In this document: piece by piece, positions 1 to 5,885 of the stretch
How the letters are laid out: every line of letters starts with the position of its first letter
How positions within the stretch are numbered: position 1 is the stretch's first letter
Origin: an uncultured Eubacteriales bacterium
GTDB taxonomy: Bacteria; Bacillota; Clostridia; Oscillospirales; CAG-272
Direction: 5' to 3'
NCBI GenBank assembly: GCA_934481515.1
Contig: CAKSPO010000050.1
Location: 1 to 11,008, forward strand
Length of the DNA: 11,008 nt
Translations under genes and position numbers: made by a program
Notes under the pieces: generated by a model
Databases searched by the model: none
What the model saw: the letters and a program-made list of their open reading frames with translations, nothing else
What the model was told of the DNA's origin: nothing

Positions 1-1312
1 GCAATGCGCGGTTGGCGGCGCACCGGTACCGGGCAATGTCCCGCGCATGGTATTTTGGATTCTGATCCGACTTGTAGGTATGCTCCTGTTCCTCGTCGAT
101 GATGATGGCACCCAGATTCCGTACCGGAGAAAACACCGCCGAACGGGTTCCGATGACGACATCCGCCCGTCCGTCCCGGATCCGACAATATGCATCGTAG
201 CGCTCCCCCGCAGACAGGGCGGAATGGATGACGGCGACCCGGTCTCCGTACCGGGCGCAGAAAACCGCGACCGACTGCGGCGTCAGGGCAATCTCGGGCA
301 AAAGCAGAATCACACCCTTGCCCTGCCCGAGAAGTCGGTCAATGAGAGCGACCATAACCGAGGTTTTCCCGCTCCCCGTGACCCCGTAGAGCAATGCCGC
401 GCGGGCATCGCCGGACTGCGTCAGTTCGGTCAGGGTCTGCAATGCTTCGGTCTGTTCCCCGTTCAGGGTCAGCGGTGTCTGCCCTGTATAAGCGGCAGAC
501 GCATACGGATTCCGCTCTACCCGTCTCTCCCGGACGGTCAAAAGTCCCTGCCGCCGCAGGGTCTGCAGGGGTGCCTCCGTCACCTTGGCAGCTCCGGTCA
601 GCTCCTCTGTGGTCAGCGGTTCTCCGCGTTCTGCCAGCACCCGCAGGATCGCTCTCTGCTTTTCCGAGGTACACCGTTTCCCGTTGTAGGTTCCCCCCTC
701 CGAAAGAATCCGTGCCCCATCTGCCGGAACAGTTGCCTCCCACAGGCGTTCCGTTTTCTCCGATGCCTCACGCAGGAAAGTCTCTTTTTCCAGATATCCC
801 AGCGTACACAGGCGCTTCAGATTTGTTTCCACGCCGGCTCCGAAGCGCTTCCGGAGGGCTTCCGACGTGGCGATCCCGTTCTCCTGCAAATACGTATATA
901 CGAACAAATCCGACGATGGGATGTCGTCGGAGCTTTTTGGTATATGATCCTCCCGCAGGGCATAGCGCGTCACAAGCCCGGAAAGTGCGGATGCCGGAAT
1001 CATGGCGCGCACCGCGTCTCCCGTCGTGCAAAGCGTTCGCAGCTTCATATAAGCGCAAAGCCCCAGCAGCTCCTCCGAGAGGGACAGCCGCTCCGGGCAT
1101 ACCGACAGAATCGGCTTGACCTCCCGGTAGTCCGACCGCTCCTTCCGCTCGGTAATCAGCGCCAGACGGCGCTGATTCGTCGTCCCGAAAGGTACCGTAA
1201 CAAAGGCACCCGGACGCGCCTCCTGTTCCAACTCTTCCGGAACTCTGTAGTCGTAAACGCCGTCAATGGAAAACGGATTGTCCAACAGGCATACGCCCGC
1301 AATACTGTCCAC
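1..1312 (-). CDS. priA: Primosomal protein N' (replication restart helicase PriA), N-terminal 437 residues, cut by window edge
   Basis: PriA is the 3'-5' superfamily 2 helicase that recognises abandoned replication forks and reloads the replisome. The reading frame is open from a GTG at 1312-1310 to the window edge. Residues 1-100 look like the PriA 3'-DNA-binding domain (FSIDGVYDYRVP, then PGAFVTVPFG). A Walker A motif GVTGSGKT lies at residues 310-317 (bases 362-385), followed by LLPEIALTPQ, HSALSAGERY, VIGTRSAVFSP and the Walker B region IIIDEEQEHTYK, then YHARDIARYR. The Walker B box reads DEEQ where many PriA proteins have DEEH. PriA is usually about 730-800 residues, so roughly 40% of the gene, including the zinc-binding region and helicase lobe 2, lies outside. 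The GTG start is chosen because AGAGGA sits 6 bases upstream. It begins 15 bases after the rpoZ stop and is surely co-transcribed with it. Confidence 0.96.
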   Translation of the reverse strand, partial: MDSIAGVCLLDNPFSIDGVYDYRVPEELEQEARPGAFVTVPFGTTNQRRLALITERKERSDYREVKPILSVCPERLSLSEELLGLCAYMKLRTLCTTGDAVRAMIPASALSGLVTRYALREDHIPKSSDDIPSSDLFVYTYLQENGIATSEALRKRFGAGVETNLKRLCTLGYLEKETFLREASEKTERLWEATVPADGARILSEGGTYNGKRCTSEKQRAILRVLAERGEPLTTEELTGAAKVTEAPLQTLRRQGLLTVRERRVERNPYASAAYTGQTPLTLNGEQTEALQTLTELTQSGDARAALLYGVTGSGKTSVMVALIDRLLGQGKGVILLLPEIALTPQSVAVFCARYGDRVAVIHSALSAGERYDAYCRIRDGRADVVIGTRSAVFSPVRNLGAIIIDEEQEHTYKSDQNPKYHARDIARYRCAANRAL

Positions 1313-1318
1313 TGCGTT

Positions 1319-1324
1319 TCCTCT
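1319..1324 (-). promoter_or_regulatory. Ribosome binding site deciding the GTG start of priA
   Basis: On the minus strand AGAGGA is followed by a 6-base spacer and GTG at 1312-1310. There is no ATG in the right place, and the first residues after this GTG already match the PriA N-terminus, so this site fixes the start. Confidence 0.75.
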
Positions 1325-1327
1325 CGC

Positions 1328-1672
1328 TTACTCTGCGTCGGCTATCTGCCCGGCGTCCGTACCCTCTGCCGTCTGTTCCGCGGTTCCTTCCGGGGACTCC
1401 TCCGCTTCTCCCGCATGCTCGTCGATGACGTATTCCCCGGCATACAGCTTATTGACCGCAACCTGCACCGCCTTCTCGTCGCGCAGTTCCCGGTCGATCA
1501 TGGTGTTCAGCGGTTTGTCCGTTTCCTTGTTTCCGGTCATGGACTTCTCCGCGATGTCGTGCTGGCGGACGTATTCGTCCGTAATCAGTCTTGCGCATTT
1601 TGCCGTGGCAAGCGCCAGCTCGTAGCGGTTGTATTTTCCGTGTGTCAGTTCTTCAATGGTGGGATGCAGCAT
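1328..1672 (-). CDS. rpoZ: DNA-directed RNA polymerase omega subunit
   Basis: Omega is the small subunit that wraps the beta' C-terminus and helps assemble RNA polymerase. The 114-residue product starts MLHPTIEELT, then has RYELALATAKCARLI (about residues 16-30), the conserved helix for beta' contact, and KAVQVAVNKLYAGEY near residues 67-81, which is the typical end of the omega fold. Residues about 82-114 form an acidic, Glu/Ala/Gly-rich tail that is probably disordered and longer than in the roughly 70-residue Bacillus protein. A stretch around residues 45-66 between the two conserved blocks is also longer than in short omegas. AAGGAG lies upstream of the ATG. It sits 37 bases after gmk and 15 before priA, the usual place in Bacillota apart from the missing coaBC. 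Confidence 0.93.
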   Translation of the reverse strand: MLHPTIEELTHGKYNRYELALATAKCARLITDEYVRQHDIAEKSMTGNKETDKPLNTMIDRELRDEKAVQVAVNKLYAGEYVIDEHAGEAEESPEGTAEQTAEGTDAGQIADAE

Positions 1673-1709
1673 AGCGATTCTCCTTTATGGTTAGAAAAAT
1701 ATACGTAAC

Positions 1710-2315
1710 TCAATTTTCAAAATACGTGGTGGGAACCTCCGGGTAGTGCCGGACGGCAAAGCGCTCCGCCCGCAGAACCGTGCGGATGTCCTCTGCGCAC
1801 TGCTCCACCTCGCGGTTGTAGACCACGTAATCGTAGTGCGGCAGATAGGTCAGCTCTGTTCGTGTGCGTTCCAGCCTGCCGAGAACGACTTCCTCGCTCT
1901 CGGTCGCTCTGCCCCGCAGGCGCTTTGCCTGCACCGAGAACGACGGCGGCAGAAGCATGATGAGCACCGCTTCCGGATAGCGGCGTTTGACGTTCATCGC
2001 GCCCTCCACCTCCAGCTCCAGAAGGATGTTCTTCCCGGCATCCACTGCGCGTTCCACCTCCCGAAGCGGTGTTCCGTAATAGTTGCCGTTATACTCCGTA
2101 TATTCCAGCATTTTTCCTTCGCGGATGTTTTTCTCAAATGCCTGTCGGCTGATGTAGTGATAATCCACACCGTCCCGCTCCCCCTCACGCGGAGCGCGGG
2201 AAGTGTCCGAAACCGAAAACGCGAAATTTTCTTCCTGCATCAGCACCTTGCGCACGGTCCCTTTCCCGCTCCCGGAGGGACCGGAGATCACTACCAGAAA
2301 TCCTTTGTTTTCCAT
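1710..2315 (-). CDS. gmk: Guanylate kinase
   Basis: Phosphorylates GMP/dGMP to GDP/dGDP with ATP in the cytoplasm, a step in GTP supply and (p)ppGpp metabolism. The 201-residue protein has the P-loop SGPSGSGKGT at residues 11-20, the GMP-binding segment FSVSDTSRAPREGE at 33-46 (usual form SxTTRxPRxGE), DGVDYHY at 48-54, LEYTEYNGNYYGTP at 70-83, LELEVEGA at 99-106 and the lid arginines near KRLRGR at 131-136. Length is normal for bacteria. An in-frame ATG 26 codons further upstream exists, but it lies inside remA and gives residues foreign to the family; the ATG at 2315 has GAGGA 7 bases upstream and starts directly before the P-loop strand. Asp and Ser in the SDTSR segment are unusual but the contact Ser, Arg and Tyr residues are kept. 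Confidence 0.95.
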   Translation of the reverse strand: MENKGFLVVISGPSGSGKGTVRKVLMQEENFAFSVSDTSRAPREGERDGVDYHYISRQAFEKNIREGKMLEYTEYNGNYYGTPLREVERAVDAGKNILLELEVEGAMNVKRRYPEAVLIMLLPPSFSVQAKRLRGRATESEEVVLGRLERTRTELTYLPHYDYVVYNREVEQCAEDIRTVLRAERFAVRHYPEVPTTYFEN

Positions 2316-2322
2316 TGCCGTG

Positions 2323-2327
2323 TCCTC
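2323..2327 (-). promoter_or_regulatory. Ribosome binding site of gmk overlapping the remA stop codon
   Basis: The minus strand reads TGAGGACACGGCA then ATG: the remA stop TGA (2328-2326) shares bases with the GAGGA site for gmk. The arrangement implies translational coupling of gmk to remA and supports the ATG at 2315 over the upstream one. Confidence 0.7.
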
Positions 2328-2604
2328 AGTGCTCTTCTTCCATATCGTCGGTGTCGTCATCCGGCGCGCTGTTGTTCTCCAGCCGGTTTGCAATGGTCTC
2401 GGTCTGAATGGCAGACAGAATGACGTGCTCGGAATCGGTCACAATCACGGATCGGGTCCTGCGCCCGCAGGTGACGTCGATGGCTCTGCCGTCGTCCTTG
2501 GAGTCCTGAATCAGGCGCTTGATGGGGGCGGAATCCGGATTGGCAAGCGCGACAACGCGATCCACCGCCACCATATTTCCGAACCCGACATTGATAAACT
2601 TCAT
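2326..2604 (-). CDS. remA: RemA-family extracellular matrix / DNA-binding regulator (DUF370)
   Basis: In Bacillus subtilis RemA is a ring-forming DNA-binding protein that activates biofilm-matrix and osmoprotection operons; targets in this organism are unknown. The 92-residue product matches the family end to end: MKFINVGFGNMVAVDRVVAL, then SAPIKRLIQDSKDDG at residues 25-39, the basic CGRRTRSVIVTDS box at 46-58 (the GRRTR arginines are the DNA-contact region) and EHVILSAIQTETIANRL at 59-75. The last 16 residues are strongly acidic (PDDDTDDMEEEH). AAGGAG lies 10 bases or so upstream of the ATG. It occupies its usual position between yicC and gmk, 16 bases after yicC. Confidence 0.93.
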   Translation of the reverse strand: MKFINVGFGNMVAVDRVVALANPDSAPIKRLIQDSKDDGRAIDVTCGRRTRSVIVTDSEHVILSAIQTETIANRLENNSAPDDDTDDMEEEH

Positions 2605-2620
2605 ACGTCCGTGTCTCCTT

Positions 2621-3508
2621 TTATTCCAGATTCTGAATCTGTTCTCTGATTTTTTCCAACTCGCACTTCATTTCCACCACAAGCCGCGCAATCTCCGCGC
2701 TGTTGCATTTGGAGCCTGTGGTGTTGACCTCGCGGTTCATTTCCTGCAACAGAAAATCCAGCCGCCTGCCGACCGGCTCACCGGAGACAAGAATCTGTTC
2801 AAAGGTATCGAAGTGGGTTCCGAGGCGCACCAGCTCCTCATCTACCGCGACCCGGTCGGCGTGGATGGCGCATTCGGTCAGCAGTCTGTTTTCATCCGGC
2901 GTTACTTCGTTGTCCGCCAGTGCTTCCCGGATCCGATCCGCAAGCCGTTCCCGGTAAGCGGTGATGTCCGCCTCGGAAAGCTTCCGGATTTCTTCCGTCA
3001 TCCTCCGCAGTCCCGCAAGCTTTTCCGTCAGGTCTGCCGCAAGCCCCGCGCCCTCCTTCTCTCTGGAAGCAAGCAATGCCGTCACCGCCGTTTCCAGCAC
3101 GGTCCGAACCCTTGCAAAGTCGCGTTCCAGATCCTCCTCCGGCTTCCGGACACGAAACACATCCGGATTGCCGGCAACCGTCATCACCGAAATATCGTCC
3201 TTCAGTGCAAAAGTATCACGCAAAAGATACAGCGCGGCAAGATACCGTTCCGCATATGCGGAATCGACGGAAATCTCCGGATTCCCCGCATCCTGCGCTT
3301 CTATTTCAATACGGACATCCACCTTTCCGCGTGAAATCCCGCGGCTTTGCAGATACGGTTTGATCCGCTCCTCCAGATAGGTATACTCCCGGCTGATCCG
3401 CGCAGAGCAGTCCAGATAGCGGCTGTTGACCGACCGGATTTCCACGGTAATGTCAAGTCCGTCCACCGTTGCGCGGGAACGGCCGAAGCCTGTCATACTC
3501 CGGATCAC
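2621..3508 (-). CDS. yicC: YicC/YloC-family endoribonuclease-like protein
   Basis: The family is widespread; E. coli YicC has been described as an RNase that takes part in small-RNA turnover, but the role in Gram-positives is poorly known. The 295-residue product opens with the family signature MIRSMTGFGR, followed by VEIRSVNSRYLD at residues 22-33 and GKVDVRIEIE at 61-70. The C-terminal domain (former DUF1732) shows REKEGAGLAADL at 149-160 and EPVGRRLDFLLQEMNRE at 244-260 with NTTGSK after it, then LVVEMKCELEKIREQIQNLE at the end. The GTG at 3508 is chosen because AAAGGGGG lies 7 bases upstream and it yields the exact family N-terminus; a TTG six codons earlier overlaps that site. First gene of its unit, directly behind a strong promoter. 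Confidence 0.94.
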   Translation of the reverse strand: MIRSMTGFGRSRATVDGLDITVEIRSVNSRYLDCSARISREYTYLEERIKPYLQSRGISRGKVDVRIEIEAQDAGNPEISVDSAYAERYLAALYLLRDTFALKDDISVMTVAGNPDVFRVRKPEEDLERDFARVRTVLETAVTALLASREKEGAGLAADLTEKLAGLRRMTEEIRKLSEADITAYRERLADRIREALADNEVTPDENRLLTECAIHADRVAVDEELVRLGTHFDTFEQILVSGEPVGRRLDFLLQEMNREVNTTGSKCNSAEIARLVVEMKCELEKIREQIQNLE

Positions 3509-3515
3509 GCAACCG

Positions 3516-3523
3516 CCCCCTTT
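3516..3523 (-). promoter_or_regulatory. Ribosome binding site deciding the GTG start of yicC
   Basis: Minus-strand AAAGGGGG followed by a 7-base spacer and GTG at 3508-3506. It excludes the upstream in-frame TTG at 3526, which lies on the other side of this site. Confidence 0.7.
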
Positions 3524-3543
3524 CAAAAAGCAATATATAGTAT

Positions 3544-3572
3544 ATTTTAACCGATTTCACGAAAAAAGTCAA
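3544..3572 (-). promoter_or_regulatory. Sigma-A type promoter for the yicC-remA-gmk-rpoZ-priA unit
   Basis: On the minus strand a -35 box TTGACT (3572-3567) is separated by exactly 17 bases from a -10 box TAAAAT (3549-3544). Each hexamer differs from consensus at one position. Transcription would start near 3536-3538, leaving a leader of about 28-30 bases before the yicC GTG with its ribosome binding site. The boxes and spacing are seen directly; activity is inferred. Confidence 0.85.
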
Positions 3573-3691
3573 CCCGTTTTGAAAGATTTCCTGCTTTTCC
3601 CGGAAGATTTCCGAGCCGCTTCTTTCCCTTCCAGCGGGGGCGCGCGAAACGGCGGCTGCCGGAGGCTTCCGACGGAGAGATATCGCAATGT
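3573..3691 (-). other. Non-coding gap between recG and the yicC promoter
   Basis: About 119 bases with no supported gene. There are short inverted repeats (for example CGGAA-3-TTCCG at 3601-3613) but none is followed by a T run, so no clear terminator for recG is visible. Read-through from the maf-recG unit into yicC is therefore possible. Confidence 0.5.
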
Positions 3692-5854
3692 TCAGCTGAT
3701 ATATCCGCTCTCCGGTGCAAACAGTTCCGCGATGCGTGCGGAAAGCAACGGAGCGGTTTGCAGCTCCGGGTCGCTCCGAATCAGCGCTCTGGCATCCTCC
3801 GTGGCTTCCTTCATCAGTCCGACATCCTCTCCGGCATCTGCCAGCCGGAAAGCCAAAGCGCCGCTCTGCCGAACGGCTCCGCCTGCTTCGCATGCCAGAA
3901 AGTCGCCGGGTCCGCGCTGTGCCAGATCCTCCTCTGCAATCCGGTAGCCGTCATAGGTGGTACGCAGAACCTCCAGTCGCTCCTTTGCGTGGGAGGCTGT
4001 GCCGCCTTCATCGCCCGTGACAAGAATGCAATAGGACTTTCTGGTTCCGCGACCGACTCTGCCGCGCAACTGGTGCAATTGGGACAGTCCGAACCGCTCC
4101 GCATTCTCCACGATCATCAGGCAGGCATTGGGAACGTTGACCCCCACCTCAATGACGGTGGTGGAAACCAGAATCTGCACCTCTCCCGCCGTAAAGCGCC
4201 GCATAACGTCGTCCTTTTCGGCGCTCTTCATTTTTCCGTGCAGAAACGCGACGGAAAGTTCCGGAAAAATTTTGGTCAGTTCCTCCGCATAGTTGACCGC
4301 CGCCTTCATAGAAGGTGCTGCCTTCGGCTCCTGCATGAGTTTCTCATCACCGGAACAGATCTGCGCCAGCGTCAGTTCCCCTGCGTCCATCTCCTCGCCC
4401 CCCTCGACGGCGGGGCAGACGATATAAACCTGCCCACCGTCGCCGACCTGCCGACGGATAAAGCCGTCAAGGCGCGCCCGGTAGCTCTCGTCCACCACGT
4501 ATGTGGACACGCGCTGTCTGCCGGGGGGCATCCCGTCGATGCGGGAAATCTCCAGATCCCCGTACAGAATCAGGGCAAGTGAGCGCGGAATGGGCGTCGC
4601 ACTCATGACCAGCAGATGCGCATAATGGTTCTTTTCGGACAGAAGCGCCCGCTGAGCGGCACCGAAGCGGTGCTGTTCGTCGGTGACGACCAGTCCCGGC
4701 GCCGCAAACTGCACGTCCTCCGAAAGAAGTGCATGGGTCCCGATTACGATCGGGAGCCGGCCGGCGGCCTCCGGTGCCGCGAGTGCCTTTTTGATCCGCC
4801 GTTTTTCTGCCGCCGGGGTTGCTCCGATCAGCAATCCGCAGGCGTAGCCCATGGCAGAAAACAGCGGGGAAAGCTCCGCGTAATGCTGACGCGCAAGAAT
4901 CTCGGTGGGCACCATCAGCGCCGCCTGCCTGCCGTTCTGCACGGCGATCAGCATTGCCGCCGCGGCGCAGACGGTTTTCCCGCACCCGACATCTCCCACC
5001 AGCATCCGGCGCATCGGCGTTGTGCTTTGCAGATCCTGCCGGATCTCCTCCACGACGCGGCGCTGTGCCTCTGTCAGCCGGTACGGAAGGAGGCTGGTCA
5101 GCGGGGCAACATCGCCGTTCGGGCAGGCAGGGGCTTCCCCCCTGCGCGCTCTTGCTCCGGAAAGTGCCGCACCGAGTGAAAAGCAAAAAAACTCATCATA
5201 CACCAGCCGCCGTCTTGCCGTGGCAAGCGCCTCGGCGGAATCCGGGCAATGGATGTTCCGCTCGGCATAGGAAAGGGTGCAGAGTGCGCGTTTTTCCCGC
5301 AGCTCCGCCGGGAGATAATCCTCCTCTCCGCCAAGCAGCTCCAGCGCCGCGGCGACGTCCCGCGTGACCTGTGCGGCACTGATGCCGTCGGTCCTGCGGT
5401 AAACCGCAACCAAGGGCGGCAGATATCCCCCCGGCAGCCAAGGTTCCGCCGCCGGCGAGGACATGGAATACCGGGTTCCTTGCCGCTCTGTCTTTCCGAA
5501 AAAGCGAAAGGTACTGCCGATCTGAAATTTCGATTTGAGAAAATCCTGATTGAAATAGACGATCTCACAGCTTCCGCTCTCGTCAAATGCGCGGAATTTG
5601 AGAAAACTCTTGTGACTGCGCAGGCGAACGACCCTTGCCTCGCTCGCAACGGTCAGGACGACCGCGTTTTTCGCGTCCGGAACCGTTTCGGAAAGGAGCC
5701 GGACGGTTCCGCGGTTTTCGTATGCCCGCGGATAGTGGCGCAACAGCTCTCCCAGTGTCCGGATCCCCAGCTTTGCGTAAGCGGCGGCGCGGACACTCCC
5801 GACTCCGGGCAATACCGTGACGGGAGATTCCGCCGTGATTCTGTTCGCTTCCAT
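3692..5854 (-). CDS. recG: ATP-dependent DNA helicase RecG
   Basis: RecG is a double-stranded DNA translocase that reverses stalled forks and processes branched recombination intermediates. The 720-residue product is of usual length or slightly longer. An N-terminal wedge domain starts with a helix-hairpin-like VLPGVGSVRAAAYAKLGI (14-31) and has an OB-fold region around 60-135. The helicase core has MLVGDVGCGKT (284-294; the usual Ser is Cys), VPTEILARQH (315-324), IGTHALL (371-377), TDEQHRFG (391-398), MSATPIPRSLAL (417-428), FLHGKMKSAEKD (537-548), STTVIEVGVNVPNA (564-577) and QLHQLRGRVGRG (592-603). The TRG region RGPGDFL (647-653) is followed by extra residues before RQSG. AAAGGAGG precedes the ATG by 7 bases. 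It begins 31 bases after the PBP gene, so it is probably the last gene of the maf-mreB unit. Confidence 0.97.
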   Translation of the reverse strand: MEANRITAESPVTVLPGVGSVRAAAYAKLGIRTLGELLRHYPRAYENRGTVRLLSETVPDAKNAVVLTVASEARVVRLRSHKSFLKFRAFDESGSCEIVYFNQDFLKSKFQIGSTFRFFGKTERQGTRYSMSSPAAEPWLPGGYLPPLVAVYRRTDGISAAQVTRDVAAALELLGGEEDYLPAELREKRALCTLSYAERNIHCPDSAEALATARRRLVYDEFFCFSLGAALSGARARRGEAPACPNGDVAPLTSLLPYRLTEAQRRVVEEIRQDLQSTTPMRRMLVGDVGCGKTVCAAAAMLIAVQNGRQAALMVPTEILARQHYAELSPLFSAMGYACGLLIGATPAAEKRRIKKALAAPEAAGRLPIVIGTHALLSEDVQFAAPGLVVTDEQHRFGAAQRALLSEKNHYAHLLVMSATPIPRSLALILYGDLEISRIDGMPPGRQRVSTYVVDESYRARLDGFIRRQVGDGGQVYIVCPAVEGGEEMDAGELTLAQICSGDEKLMQEPKAAPSMKAAVNYAEELTKIFPELSVAFLHGKMKSAEKDDVMRRFTAGEVQILVSTTVIEVGVNVPNACLMIVENAERFGLSQLHQLRGRVGRGTRKSYCILVTGDEGGTASHAKERLEVLRTTYDGYRIAEEDLAQRGPGDFLACEAGGAVRQSGALAFRLADAGEDVGLMKEATEDARALIRSDPELQTAPLLSARIAELFAPESGYIS

Positions 5855-5885
5855 TGCGCTCCCTCCTTTCCGGATGTCACACTTC

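Noticed and set aside
47..1708. A plus-strand open frame of 553 codons opposite priA and rpoZ
   Set aside because: It has no recognisable domain and low-complexity Arg/Pro/Ser-rich content, and it is opposite clear PriA and RpoZ. It is a by-product of high GC in the coding strand.
1673..1709. A/T-rich gap before rpoZ as a promoter
   Set aside because: A TATATT is present but no -35 box lies at 16-18 bases; the strand probably reads through from gmk.
2316..2393. Longer gmk start at an ATG 26 codons upstream
   Set aside because: It lies inside remA, lacks a good ribosome binding site and adds residues not found in guanylate kinases; the internal ATG has GAGGA at good spacing.
3509..3526. TTG start for yicC six codons upstream
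   Set aside because: It overlaps the AAAGGGGG ribosome binding site of the GTG start, which gives the exact family N-terminus.
3601..3613. Inverted repeat CGGAA/TTCCG as a recG terminator
   Set aside because: Only 5 bp with a 3-base loop and no T run after it on the minus strand.
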